64,000 nt of DNA from Diplonema papillatum (Eukaryota > Euglenozoa > Diplonemea > Diplonemida > Diplonemidae), in NCBI GenBank assembly GCA_030068145.1, contig JAPJBO010000542.1:1-64000 (forward strand). Direction: 5' to 3'. Below are positions 40,131-50,207 of the stretch, piece after piece (position 1 is the stretch's first letter; each line of letters starts with the position of its first letter). The notes under the pieces are model-generated. The model did not search any database and was not told the origin of the DNA. It saw only the letters and a program-made list of their open reading frames with translations. Both the position numbers and the translations under genes were made by a program.

Positions 40131-40490
40131 AGTGGGCGCCGTTCCACGGCTTCATCGGCGGCTCGCCGATGACGCGCTTGTCGGCCCACGTAACCTTGTT
40201 CTCCTTGTCGGCGTCGTTCGCTGCGCCTTCCGGTTTCTCCCGCTGCTTCGGCTTCGCGCCGGCGTCCCACCAGTTCCCTTGGAACCACCACGCGCCGCTG
40301 TTCTCCGCTGCATCGCGAGCGGGAGAACCCATGGGGGTGTGTGCGTGCCTTTAGTTCGACACGGCGAAGTCCAAAAAGATCTACCGCCCCAGGAAGCAAC
40401 GCGGATGGGGTGGACAGGGCAGTTGACGTGGAAGCTGAAGAAGAGAGAGATGGGTGTGTGTGTGTTTCAGTTCATGGCTTAAAGTCTCTG
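40131..40490 (-). pseudogene. Tandem copy of the Trp-rich gene's 5' end
   Basis: Repeats 39763-40122 with a period of 368 bases: start codon (40332), first ~66 codons (to AHYAT) and the upstream region including AGTTCGACACGGCGAAGTCC. The copy then diverges (RDYPL and a stop). It keeps the putative promoter and start codon. Confidence 0.85.
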
Positions 40491-41612
40491 CCTAGCTGTT
40501 GCAAGTTCCCTCCAAGTGCACATTCGGCAGTCGCCACCTGGGTCACAGTTTTGAGTCCGATTCCGAGACTCGCTCGCACAAGGAAGGAGCGAGAGTCACT
40601 TGTCGTCAATTGTGCAATGCTGACAACTGCACCCCTTGTGTGTGTATGTGTATGTCGTGATGTGCGTGCAGAACAGACACAAGTCTCCCGTTTGCCCAAA
40701 ACAACTCGAACTCGCCCACACCACTGGTCGTATGTTTCCCGACTCTTCTGTAGAGAAGGCCTGTGGAAAAAGGTGCACGCAAAGCGCAATCCGCCCCTGG
40801 GCTTGTTTTTCCGCGGGCTCTGCTCATAACCTCGTTTCTCCCAATTCGCGCGAGATCTTGTGAACGCCTCTGGAGTTCGTTCAAAATGATTGACCTGCTA
40901 TATGCCCAGAAAAAACCCAGTCGTCTTCGGGTTAGATTTTAGCGGTTTGCAGCGCTCCGCAAGCCTCACAGGGAGGCGTTTCCGGAGCAATTCGTAACCG
41001 TACACGCATACGTTGATGGGCCCGGAAGCAACAGCCTGCGAAGAAGAAAGCTTTTTGAAGACAGCGCATCGGAGGCACAAACAGAGACTTCTAGGGGTAC
41101 ACGGGTGTTGTCCTTTATTTTTTTCCTTCCTTTTTTTTCTTCTTTTTTGAGTCTACACGACTTACAATAAACGACATAAGATACAGAGGGGGATAAGGAT
41201 GTGGGAGGTGGGAGCAAAGGGAGGGGGGGCAGCGGCGAAGAGTTCTGGTGTGCCTTTAACGAAGCCAGAAGGGAATCAAGCTACTGGAATCGGCAGGCGG
41301 GCAATACTGGGTGGACGTCCTTTGACAGCCCGTGCACCGGGAAAACGATCAACCGGCACGCACAAACAAAGCGAAGCGCCTGCCTTTTTCTCCGGCGCCA
41401 GCGTGCGCATGGTTTCCGGTGCAAAGCTGTGGCCCGTTGGGAACCCGATCCATTTCGTACCAGGCCCCCCCTGGTCATCATACGATGCTTTCTCAGGATT
41501 GCTGAATCGGGCGGAAATTTGTACCTGCACAGAAACCAGTCTGCAGGAGGGGAGCATGGTTAGTGCGCGGCGGCTCCACAAACCTCCTGTGCCCAGGTCG
41601 GATCATTCACTT
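40491..41612. other. No gene seen
   Basis: No supported exon in 1.1 kb. A pyrimidine-rich run (41115-41155) is followed by AATAAACGACATAAG. The block ATCAACCGGCACGCACAAACAA at about 41347 recurs at about 46577. Confidence 0.45.
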
Positions 41613-41613
41613 G

Positions 41614-41935
41614 GCGATGTTCGACCCAAAGGGGCTGACACTACTGTACACGATTTCGAAACCTAGCAATAGCAGCGGTGTGGGCGAAACAGGTCACCCG
41701 AGTGATAGCACACGTCTTCGGCGATGTTCGACCCAAAGGGGCTGACACTACTGTACACGATTTCGAAACCTAGCAATAGCAGCGGTGTGGGCGAAACAGG
41801 TCACCCGAGTGATAGCACACGTCTTCGGCGATGTCCCAAAGGGGCTGACACTACTGTACACGATTTCGAAACCTAGCAATAGCAGCGGTGTGGGCGAAAC
41901 AGGTCACCCGAGTGATAGCACACGTCTTCAAGTCA
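41614..41935. repeat. 103-107 bp tandem repeat, three units
   Basis: Units start GCGATGTTCGACCC at 41614 and 41721 and GCGATGTCCC at 41828; each contains CTGTACACGATTTCGAAACC and GTCACCCGAGTGATAGCAC. Units one and two are almost identical; the third lost four bases near its start. A recent expansion. Confidence 0.92.
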
Positions 41936-42129
41936 GTGGGAGTTCGCAAGAGCTTCTGCCCCATCAGCTTTTGACGGCAGTGTAGTGGAATCCGTGGCTG
42001 GCACGGGTACCGAAGTTCGATTTCTGAACAGGTGCCGCAAAGATGGCTCCGACATCTATGGAAGGCGGCACGCAAGTTGCCCAACAACACTGCTGAGGCA
42101 CGAAGAGAAAGTGGCCTCGGACATGGAAT

Positions 42130-42660
42130 CGGCCGGCCTGTCGCAGAGCGCAAGCTTCCCGCTGCGCTCCGCGTCGGCGTGGGTGGTCGGACCCGGTTTA
42201 GCTGAGTCTCGAGCCGACAGCGCGGTATTCGAAGTCGACGTTTTGAGTGCGCGGGCCCGTCGGGAGCAAAGACAACATCACAGGAGCAAGGAGCGGCCGG
42301 CCGGTCCTACAGCGCCAGCTTCCCTCGTCGGCGGCGTCTGCTGATGGTCAGACCAGTTTCGCTGACTCGAGCATTCGAAGTCGACATTGTGAGTGCGCGG
42401 GCCCGTCGAGAGCAAAGGCCGCGCCACAGAGAAACGGCCGGTCAGTCCCGGAGCGCCTGCTTCCCGCTCGCGTCGCCGGTCTCTGCTGATGGTCAGACCC
42501 AGTTTCGTTCGACTCGAGCATTCGAAGTCGACGATTTGAGTGCGCAGACCCACATCGGTCAGTCCCAGAGCGCCAGCTTCCCGCTGCGCTCCCTCGCCGC
42601 CCGCGTCGGCGTCGTCTGCTGGTGGTCGGACCCGGTCTCGCTGAGCCTCGAGCCGACGGT
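42130..42660. repeat. Four diverged tandem units of ~105-170 bp
   Basis: Each unit has the series CAGAGCGC.AGCTTCCC, GGTCAGACC or GGTCGGACC, GCATTCGAAGTCGAC and GTGCGCGGGCCCGTC. They grade into the 3' part of the Ser/Arg-rich exon (42559-42957), so part of the array is translated. Confidence 0.8.
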
Positions 42661-42957
42661 GGACCGGCCGGGCCTCGACGCGACCCTGCCGCTGCCCTGG
42701 CCTTCCTTCCCGGCTGCCGCCGGCGGCACCTGCCCGGAGCGGAAGGCGCGGCCGCCCGCCTGCGGCGGCGTCTTGGCGGGCGTCGCGCCCTCGGGCCTTC
42801 TCGACTTGCGCTCTCTCGCAGGCGTGTCGCTGCTGCGGCCCGTGTCGCTGGCCGATCCCTTCCGCGACCGGTTCGAGGTCCGGCTGCTTGTGCGGCTGAA
42901 CGTCGGGCGGGACGCCTCGATGCCTTCCGCGAACTGCACCACGTCATTGAACAGCGC
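42559..42957 (-). CDS. Exon, Ser/Arg-rich protein, 3' end
   Basis: Follows a strong acceptor (TTCTTTTCCTTCCACAG) and reads 132 codons to a stop: ALFNDVVQFAEGIEASRPTF, then SRTSSRTSNRSRKGSASD and other Ser/Arg/Pro-rich low-complexity sequence. The first ~16 residues look folded; the rest is disordered and its end lies in the tandem units at 42130-42660, so the original 3' end may be lost. SR dipeptides suggest a nuclear or phosphorylated protein, but no RNA-binding domain is seen. The upstream exon is unknown. Confidence 0.42.
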   Translation of the reverse strand, partial: ALFNDVVQFAEGIEASRPTFSRTSSRTSNRSRKGSASDTGRSSDTPARERKSRRPEGATPAKTPPQAGGRAFRSGQVPPAAAGKEGQGSGRVASRPGRSTVGSRLSETGSDHQQTTPTRAARERSGKLALWD

Positions 42958-43464
42958 CTGTGGAAGGAAAAGAACATCAACGTGAGAGGGGTAACCCTGT
43001 TTACAACCACACACAAGTACGCGTCTCTCCAGGGAGGCAGCGCGCAGGCCTGCCATTAATGAAAGCCAGTTCTTTTCCGAGTCTAGAGGTTTGGTAAATT
43101 TGAAATTCTCAAATATAGCTCTGTAGCGAGCTATCCCACTTTTCTGGGGCAGGCCGTGGGGTCCACCCCTAACATTTCTCTACCGTTTTTTCATGGTACC
43201 TTTGAGAATTCACAATTCGTCGAAAAATTCCTCGCGTTCCTGACCTACGGGTGGGAGGTTCGGTTCCTACCGGTGGACTTTTTTCCGGGTCTGCACTCAG
43301 CATCAAAGGTTCACCAGGGGCGGTCCGGAGGGCCCCCTGGATCAGGGCCCCCAACTTGCCATCATCCCGAACTTAGCATCAGGGTTTTCCGGGGGGGGCC
43401 CTCCTCCCGGGTACGCGCCCCGAACTTGCCACCAAATGCCGAGCTTGGCATCAGGGTTCAACGG

Positions 43465-43882
43465 GTTCGGGTTTGCACAAACGCCGGACTGGGCAAAAAG
43501 TTCGGGTTTGCACCAACGGACTGGACAAAAAGGTTCGGGTTTGCACAAACGCCGGACTGGACAAAAAGGTGCGGGTTTGCACAAACGCCGGACTGGGCAA
43601 AAAGTTCGGGTTTGCACCAACGGACTGGACAAAAAGGTGCGGGTTTGCACAAACGCCGGACTGGGCAAAAAGTTCGGGTTTGCACCAACGGAATGGACAA
43701 AAATGTTCGGGTTTGCACAACCGCCGGACTGGGCAAAAAGTTCGGGTTTGCACCAACGCCGGACTGGGCAAAAAGGTTCGGGTTGCACCAACGCCGGACT
43801 GGACAAAAAGGTTCGGGTTTGCACAACCGCCGGACTGGGCAAAAAGGTTCGGGTTTGCGCAAACGCCGGACTGAGCAAAAGG
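43465..43882. repeat. 33-36 bp minisatellite, 12 units
   Basis: Unit GTTCGGGTTTGCACAAACGC + CGGACTGGGCAAAAA, alternating in the left half with a 33-base form (CACCAACGGACTGGACAAAAAG). The left flank (43345-43460) holds two copies of an AACTTGCCA...AGCATCAGGGTT block. Open in several frames on both strands, which is not evidence of coding. Confidence 0.92.
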
Positions 43883-43924
43883 TTACCTCTAGACTCGCTA
43901 AGGGTGGTCCTAACGCCCATGTAC

Positions 43925-44466
43925 TTTTTTTTTTTTGTATAAGCACCTGCTTTGTAGGAAATGCTTGAGGAGACTGCCAGTTGCGATAGATCAAAGGAGG
44001 TAAATGTACTGTAGCCCACACGAAACAGGTAAAACTGGGTTTAGTGGCGGGCGTAAGCGTTCAACAAAAATGCCGAAGCAACTCGACAGGTCGGGCGCGG
44101 TGAGTTGGGTGAAGAGGGTGGTCGGCCCGTCCCTTTTTTCCTTCACCGCCAACAACCGCCGTCTCTCGACGGTGTTGAAGGTCGCCCGCGAGGTCGAGGG
44201 CACCGCGGAAGCCGGGCGCGTGTTTCGCCGAGAAACACTCGAGGGGCTGCCTTGTGCGAGAAGGGACGGGACATCAGTCCCGACCACCTTCTTCACCCAA
44301 CTCACCGCGCCCGACCTGTCGAGTAGCTCCGGCATTTTTTGTTGAAGGCTTACGCCCGCCACTAAACCCAGATTCGATCACCTGTGTTTCGTGTGGGCTA
44401 CAGCACATTTAGCACATTTACCTGCTTTGATCTTTTGCAGCTGGCAGCCTCCTGCTTATACAAAAG
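43925..44466. mobile_element. Inverted retroelement remnant: two head-to-head ends (fossil)
   Basis: Two repeat A right halves in opposite orientation (43925-44065 minus, 44333-44466 plus), each followed inward by the start of the gag region of the YR retroelement (44068-44218 and 44262-44335), with a repeat A left-end piece (about 44230-44262) in the centre. The whole forms a ~540 bp imperfect palindrome. Broken, with most of the element missing; a rearranged derivative of the family at 9974-14440. Confidence 0.8.
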
Positions 44467-44559
44467 AAACATTAAAACGGGGGGTTGCCTAGCAACTTTT
44501 CACGATAGCTTGCGGATGCTTTTCAGCTATGAATGTGTCCAAGCTCCCGTCCGTCTTGA

Positions 44560-46161
44560 TCACGGCTGAGTGAGAAATTGGTGTGCAGTCGAAGTTGGTG
44601 AAGCTTCGACGCCGCCTACGCGATGTTTGTTAAGATATAAAAAATGCGATGGCTTTGCTTTGCTCCTCTTTTTGCTTGCTTGCTTGTCTTTTCGTTGTCG
44701 ACCCCCGTATCGGAAACCCAGGCAGAGGGGGCACACCTCGTCTTCATCGCGGGCGCTGGACGTCCGCATGGAGCTCGACCGCCGCCTCCTTCCGGGCGTC
44801 GTGGCCCGCTGGCAGAGGGAGGGGATCGTTTTGAGCCCCGAGAGCTTCGCCTCGGGCGGCGTCAGCGACGCGGCTGACGGTGACGGCGTCGGCTGCGGCA
44901 GGTCGGCCAGCTCGCGCGGCAGGGGCACGCCGTTACCGTCCTCGTCGGCGTCCTTCGCCGGCTTCTGCTTCGGCTTCTTCGCCTTGGCGGCAGTGCCGCC
45001 CGCCTTGTCGGCCGCCCGCGGCTCCGACTTCCTCCGCTGCGACCCCCCGCTAGCCTCCCTGTGCAGAGCGGTTCCCCACACCTCCTTCCCGTTGGCCGAC
45101 TTCGCTGGCGACACGTGCTGCGGCAGCGGCTGCCCCCCGCTGGACCCCCGGCGGCCGCCCGGCACTGGCGGCATTGCCGGCCTCGCCGCCGCGTGTAGGT
45201 GCCCCTCTAGGGCGTGCAGCCTGCCCTTCGTCGACATCAGCTCGCTCCGCAAAAACGCGACTTCCCGCTGCAGCCCGGCGCCGCCGCCCCCGGGGGACCA
45301 CGGCCGCGCCCCCGGCGACAGGTCCCCACCCTGCGCGGGTGCATTCCGCGGCGACGCAGCCGGCGCCGGCGGCGGCGGCGGCGGCTGCGCGCGCAGCGCC
45401 GCGGCCAGCTGCCGCTGGAGGTCGGCGATCTGCTGCGTCTGCCGGCGGATGATGTCCTGCTGCGCCTCCAGCTGCTGCCGGGCGCTCGGGCTGCCGGCTG
45501 CAGTGACCCCCGGGGCCGCGACTTGGACGGCCCTGCGCTCGACCTCCTGCCACGTACCCGCCGGGGGGCCGTCGCCGCCGCCGCCAGCCCCCCCGCGTCC
45601 AGCGCCTTCGTGGCGGAGTGCGTCAAGCTGCCCGCGCAGGGCAAGCTGCTCCCGCTGGATCCGGTTTTTCTCCTCGTGCTCCTGCCGGATGCCCACCAGC
45701 TTCTCCTGCACCAGAGCCGCCAGCCGCTTGCTCAGGTCTGACGGCTCGTGGTCGGTTGCTGAATGGTCCTTCGTCGTCCCCATCGGTACCGCATTGCCCA
45801 CCGGGTCCTGCGTGGGTCTCACCGGGGGGGGTGAGTTGTGGGCGGCGGGTTGGTTGCCCGCGGTGTTCCAGGGCTCGAGGACGTACTGCATGTAGCCGTG
45901 CATCTCCTTTTCGCTGAAGATGCCCGGACGCCGCAGCGGGTAGGGCGGGCCTGGCGGCGGCGAGGGCGGCGCGAACCCGGGGCCGGTCCGCTTCCCGCCC
46001 TGCGAGCCGGCCGGGCTGCCGCCGCGCCACTGCCCCACCCCGTGCGGCGGGGGCTGCGTCGGCATGCCGCGGAGCCCGTCGTACTCGCCGGTGCGCAGCA
46101 TCTCGAACGCCAGGCGTCGCGCATCTTCCACCGTCTTCACGCCTGACAGGAAGTCGCTCAT
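44560..46161 (-). CDS. Coiled-coil, Pro-rich protein A of a local family
   Basis: 533 codons from ATG 46161. The N terminus carries a conserved block, LSGVKTVEDARRLAFEMLRT, shared with gene B (47988-48947). A Pro-rich linker and a second shared helix follow (FSEKEMHGYMQYVLEPW), then coiled coils (LSKRLAALVQEKLVGIRQEH; QDIIRRQTQQIADLQRQLAA; VAFLRSELMSTKGRLHALEG), a Lys-rich part (KAKKPKQKPAKDADEDG) and an Arg/Ser tail. A GACGAG/GTGTGC donor near 44733 may end the true exon earlier, which would drop the last ~55 residues. Function unknown; the layout suggests a scaffold or cytoskeletal protein. Its start is duplicated at 46316-46520, and it is the only long member of a cluster reaching to 49745. 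Confidence 0.62.
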   Translation of the reverse strand: MSDFLSGVKTVEDARRLAFEMLRTGEYDGLRGMPTQPPPHGVGQWRGGSPAGSQGGKRTGPGFAPPSPPPGPPYPLRRPGIFSEKEMHGYMQYVLEPWNTAGNQPAAHNSPPPVRPTQDPVGNAVPMGTTKDHSATDHEPSDLSKRLAALVQEKLVGIRQEHEEKNRIQREQLALRGQLDALRHEGAGRGGAGGGGDGPPAGTWQEVERRAVQVAAPGVTAAGSPSARQQLEAQQDIIRRQTQQIADLQRQLAAALRAQPPPPPPAPAASPRNAPAQGGDLSPGARPWSPGGGGAGLQREVAFLRSELMSTKGRLHALEGHLHAAARPAMPPVPGGRRGSSGGQPLPQHVSPAKSANGKEVWGTALHREASGGSQRRKSEPRAADKAGGTAAKAKKPKQKPAKDADEDGNGVPLPRELADLPQPTPSPSAASLTPPEAKLSGLKTIPSLCQRATTPGRRRRSSSMRTSSARDEDEVCPLCLGFRYGGRQRKDKQASKKRSKAKPSHFLYLNKHRVGGVEASPTSTAHQFLTQP

Positions 46162-46315
46162 GGCATATACGACGAGTCGATGTCGTGTTCAAAAATAGAG
46201 GGGGGAGGATGGAAGAACGAAGACCTGTAATTTTCGGGGAAAGTGTGAGTTAGCCAAAATTGTGCGAATGGATGCATCGTAAGTATTGACACTGCCGACG
46301 TCTATTTACTCAATC

Positions 46316-46520
46316 TCAGCCCGGCACGCCGCGGAGCCCGTCGTACTCGCCGGTGCGCAGCATCTCGAACGCCAGGCGTCTCGCATCTTCCACCGTCTTC
46401 ACGCCTGACAGGAAGTCGCTCATACGACAAGTCGATGCGGTGTTCATAAAATAAATAGGGGGATGAACGAATTCCTGTGTAATATCTTTCGGGGAAAGCG
46501 TGGAAGTGTACAAATGATGT
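46316..46520 (-). pseudogene. Tandem copy of gene A's start and upstream DNA
   Basis: Start codon at 46423, 35 codons (MSDFLSGVKTVEDARRL to GLRGVPG), then a stop. The upstream ~90 bases also match gene A's (CGACAAGTCGATG, TTCGGGGAAAG). Spacing about 262 bases. It could still produce a 35-residue peptide containing the family's conserved N-terminal block. Confidence 0.82.
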
Positions 46521-47147
46521 AGCAATGGCTGACTCATGTGGTGTTATTACAATTCCGAACTCCAGAACTGGGACAAAAATCAACCGGCACGCACAAACAA
46601 GGAGCGCTTGTCTTTTTCATCTCGAGACATCTGAAATCTGCGCGCTCCGGGTAAAATCAGGCTGCGGAAACTAAGAGAGCATTCACGTGCAGGGAATGCT
46701 CAGTTTTCTTGCAGATGACGTCAGAAGAAAAGGGAACGGAGAGCGGGGAAGTACAATACAGGGACGAAGCCTTGTTCGCCGTCCACGTACAACTGCGTCT
46801 GTTTCTAACAAATAAGAGAAGAGAGGAGGGAGTTTGCTTGCGTCGAGCACGCAAAGCATTGCTCTATTGCGGTGTGGCCCGCAACAGGATGACACGAGCT
46901 GGGCGGTAGTCCCAGTTGCAGTCCCGTGTCATGACGCTGGAGCTCTTCGCACTTCAGGTGTGCCGCATTGCGCAGCTGATGGATGATTCAGCGGGGAGCG
47001 GCCTCGTGGTAGAACGCGTTGGTTGAATCCCTTGGAATTAGGTTTGTGCACGCGGCACCAGACAAAACGCTGTGCCCTACAGCCTGACGGATCTAATATC
47101 ATCAGGCTTGCTACTCAGACTCTCGCTTTAGCCTGGCTTGATGACTT
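46521..47147. other. No gene seen
   Basis: No exon support. ATCAACCGGCACGCACAAACAA (about 46577) matches about 41347, a small dispersed repeat. Confidence 0.45.
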
Positions 47148-47345
47148 TGACCGAGTCTGTTCGAGGGAAGAAACCCGAATTGGGTGCGTAGTCGGGGGAC
47201 ATCGGGCGGGACTGCGGCAACGAGTACCTCTGCGACAACAGGGAGTACCCTTGCGCGTGCCGCGGAGGCGCGAGCTGGGCGGCGGCCAGCCGCCTGACGT
47301 GCGTCCTGCAGCTCTTCGGAGCGGGCGCGCTCACTCGACTTGTGG
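47148..47345 (-). pseudogene. Degenerate copy of gene B's 3' coiled-coil region
   Basis: Aligns with 48000-48215 (GAGTCTGTTCGAGGGAAGAA, GGGCGGGACTGCG, AGGGAGTACCCTTGCGCGTG, GCTGGGCGGCGGCCAGC) with many indels. Oldest of the partial copies. Confidence 0.7.
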
Positions 47346-47429
47346 GCACGGGCTGCCTACAGGCGGCGAGTAGCTAATGGCGTGGTCACTGGCCGCGTGC
47401 TCTTGTGCGGATAATCCGATTCGTGCTGC

Positions 47430-47970
47430 TTCGTGCTGCATCTGCTGGAACCGCACACCTTCAAAATCCGTCGGATTTGCCGTCTAGACACAGCATCCTT
47501 GACGCTATCCTTGGCCGAGTCTGTCTGTTGTCCGAGGGAAGAAGGCCGGGTTGGCTGCGTGGTAGGGCGACGTCGGGCGGGACTGCGACAGGGGGTACCC
47601 CTGCTACCCTTGCGGCAGGGGGTACCCTTGCGCGTGTCCCGGAGGCGCGGCAAGCTGGGCGACGCCAGCTGCGGCTGAAGGTCGCTGATTTGCAGCGCCT
47701 GCCGCCTGACGATGTCCTGCAGCCCTTCGACCTGCCGGGAGCGCGGGCTGCCCCCGCCAGGGGGCTGCTGCTGCTGCTGCTAGCTGGGAGCGGAGGTCGG
47801 CCGGCTCTTGGCGGATCTGCGCTTTTTCGTGCTGCTCCCGCTGCAGTCTCTCCCGCATCAACGCCGACAAGCGCTCGCTGCATCGTGTGCACCGGGGCTC
47901 CAACCGGCGCTGCATCTGCTGGAACCTCCTGCACACCTTCAAAATCCGTCGGATTTGTAGTCTAGACACA
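47430..47970 (-). pseudogene. Partial tandem copy of gene B's 3' half
   Basis: Repeats 47985-48490 with a spacing of 483 bases, including the QISDLQRQLAA-type coiled-coil region and the LSALMRERL region, with missing pieces. It ends in AAAATCCGTCGGATTTG-type sequence found at 47463, 47941 and 49711, so several units share one flank. Confidence 0.8.
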
Positions 47971-47987
47971 GCACCCTTGACGCGACG

Positions 47988-48947
47988 CTATCCTTGGCCG
48001 AGTCTGTCTGTTGTCCGAGGGAAGAAGGCCGGGTTGGCTGCGTGGTAGGGCGACGTCGGGCGGGACTGCGACAGGGGGTAACCCTGAGGCAGGGGGTACC
48101 CTTGCGCGTGTCTCGGAGGCGCGGCAAGCTGGGCGGCGGCCAGCTGCCGCTGAAGGTCGCTGATTTGCAGCGCCTGCCGCCTGACGATGTCCTGCAGCTC
48201 TTCGACCTGCCGGGAGCGCGGGCTGCCCGCGCCAGGGGGCGGCTCCTGCTGCTGCTGCTGCTGTGAGTTGAGCGGGTCGAGCGCTCTCCTCTCGACCTCT
48301 GGCCACGTGCCGCCGACAGGCGGCCCGGATCCGTGACCGCGGGGCCCGTCGCGCAGCAGCGCTTCGAGCTGGGAGCGGAGGTCGGCCTGCTCTTGGCGGA
48401 TCCGCGCTTTTTCGTGCTCTTCCCGCTGGATCCCCGCCAGCCTCTCCCGCATCAACGCCGACAAGCCCTTGCTCAGCCCGGGAGGCACCGCGCCGTCGTG
48501 TGCACCGGGGCTCCAGCGAGACCTGTCACTGTGCATGGGGTGGAGAGGCGCCGCCGGGTATCCGGGTGCCTGCGACCCTGCTGGTATAGGCACAGGATGC
48601 TCGACCGATGGGGGGGGATGGCTCGGGTCGAGGACGTACTGCAGGTACCCTTGCAGTTCGCGCGGGGAGAGGAGGGGCGGCGGCCGCTGGGCCGGGGCGG
48701 GCGGCTGGCGGGGCGACGAAGGCGCCGAGGTGAAGCCCGGCGGCGGCGCGCTCTGCATGAAGTTCTGGACGATGCGCTGGGTGTGTAGACTCACCGGGCT
48801 CCCGCTGCGCCACTGCCCGCGCACCGGCGACTGCGGAGGTACGCCGGGGATCCCGCGGCTGCCGTCGTATGAACCGCTGTGCAGCATCTCCAGGGCGAGC
48901 CGCCGGGCATCTTCGACGGTCTTAACACCGGACAAAAGGTTGTTCAT
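47988..48947 (-). CDS. Coiled-coil, Pro-rich protein B, shorter paralogue of A
   Basis: 319 codons from ATG 48947. Same plan as gene A: MNNLLSGVKTVEDARRLALE at the start, Pro-rich linker, LSPRELQGYLQYVLDPSH, then LSKGLSALMRERLAGIQREE with HEKARIRQEQADLRSQLEAL, a TWPEVERRA block (TWQEVERRA in A), a glutamine run and VRRQALQISDLQRQLAAAQL. It ends in a Tyr/Pro/Gln-rich tail (HAQGYPLPQGYPLSQSRPTS). It lacks the Lys-rich C-terminal half of A. Its end lies in the tandem unit that also makes up 47430-47970, so the natural 3' end may have been replaced by duplication. An in-frame upstream extension exists, but the ATG at 48947 matches gene A's start. Function unknown. Confidence 0.6.
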   Translation of the reverse strand: MNNLLSGVKTVEDARRLALEMLHSGSYDGSRGIPGVPPQSPVRGQWRSGSPVSLHTQRIVQNFMQSAPPPGFTSAPSSPRQPPAPAQRPPPLLSPRELQGYLQYVLDPSHPPPSVEHPVPIPAGSQAPGYPAAPLHPMHSDRSRWSPGAHDGAVPPGLSKGLSALMRERLAGIQREEHEKARIRQEQADLRSQLEALLRDGPRGHGSGPPVGGTWPEVERRALDPLNSQQQQQQEPPPGAGSPRSRQVEELQDIVRRQALQISDLQRQLAAAQLAAPPRHAQGYPLPQGYPLSQSRPTSPYHAANPAFFPRTTDRLGQG

Positions 48948-49149
48948 GGCATGCGTCTCTTCGTCTGCGCGTCCGGGCAAAAGTCCTGCCTCTCCGAGGG
49001 GGGGGGGGGAGAGGGGAAGATTGGTGGGGATGGGCGCTGGTTTCTTTGACGAAAAGAAGGCCCTGTGTCTGGTGGCGCATATTCGCGTGTTTCTTGGCGA
49101 CGGTGAAAACCCCTGGAAAACACAGCGGCGCGTGAAGCAGGAGCTAGTT

Positions 49150-49745
49150 TCAAAAGCTCTGGCCACGTGCCGCCGACAGGCGCACGCGACGGGTCGACAC
49201 CTGCTCTTGGCGGATCCGCGCTTTTTCGTGCTGCTCCCGCTGAATCCCCGCCAGCCTCTCCCACTTCACCTTTTGGTGCCCGGGGCACACCCGCTCACCC
49301 CACTTTTCGTGTCGGGGAATCCCTTCCGGCACGAGCCACGATCCCCTCCGACGACAGCCGACTTCTTGCCTTTCTTCTTCTCCGTAGCGTCGTCGAAGGC
49401 CGCCCGTCTCGCCGCACGCTCCGCCCTTTCTCTTCCGTACGTCGGGAAAAGGTCCATCCCCCACGCCTCGCCGGTGAACGCATGCCGGCTCGCCTTCCAT
49501 CGTCTCCTCGCCGCCGCGGAAAATTGGCCTCATCTCGTAGCCCGTGAGGCATCGGGGGGCCCCTACCGTTCTCAATGAACCTATCTTCTCCAGCTTTCTA
49601 CCCGCATCATCGCCGACAAGCGCTCGCTCAGCCCGGGAGGCACCGCGCCGTCGTGTGCACCGGGGCTCCAGCCGGCGCTGCATCTGCTGGAACCTCCTGC
49701 ACACCTTCAAATCCGTCGGCTTTGTAGTCCAGACACAGCACCCTT
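49150..49745 (-). pseudogene. Another gene B part-copy, split by a ~300 bp insert
   Basis: 49150-49265 (CTCTGGCCACGTGCCGCCGA, CTTGGCGGATCCGCGCTTTT) and 49590-49745 (ATCGCCGACAAGCGCTCGCT, CACCGCGCCGTCGTGTGCAC) together match 48290-48510 and the shared flank. Between them, 49266-49589 is foreign: Lys/Arg-rich when read on the minus strand (DATEKKKGKKSAV). I do not recognise the insert; it may be the tail of a DNA transposase, but that is a guess. Confidence 0.65.
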
Positions 49746-49795
49746 GACGCTAGCCTTGGCCAGGGTGGCGCATATTCGCGTGTTTGTTGGCGCGA

Positions 49796-50207
49796 CGGTG
49801 AGACTCCCTCGAAAACACAGTGGCGCGTCCAGCCTGGGAAGCTGGAGCTGGGTGCTGGAGTTTAAAAAGCGGGCGTCACACCCGCTTTTCGGGTGCGACG
49901 CGGGTACCCCGCAGAGGGGAGATTCCTCGTCCTCGTCGTCTTCAGCGCCGTCCCCTTCATCTACACGGGAGGTGGCGTGGCTCACCATGGGCACCTGCTT
50001 AAACGCGATGCTGTTGACGCCCTACGTGTGTGACCGGTATGAAGACATCCAAAAAGACTCGAGGGGCGGCCGTGTGCTCATTTCGACGGAGGCTAACGGG
50101 GGGAGAAACTTTACAAGTACAAAGTGGGTCGTTTTTGTTGAACGCTCACGCCCGCCGCTAAACCCAGATTTACCGGTGTTTCGTGTGGGTTACAGCACAA
50201 TTTCGGA
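49796..50207 (+). repeat. 562 bp-period tandem block, unit 1, with hairpin and repeat A
   Basis: Repeated at 50358-50765. Contains AAAAGCGGG-7-CCCGCTTTT, a perfect 9 bp stem (49865-49889), an Asp/Ser-type codon run, and a diverged repeat A (50050-50205: AAGACTCGAGGGGCGGCCG, core TTTTGTTGAACGCTCACGC). The part before 49870 resembles DNA upstream of gene B (GGCGCATATTCGCGTGTTT at 49075 and 49766). Confidence 0.85.

Noticed and set aside
43156-44021. Open frames on both strands through the 33-36 bp minisatellite
   Set aside because: Same cause: short units without stops; no gene-like ends.
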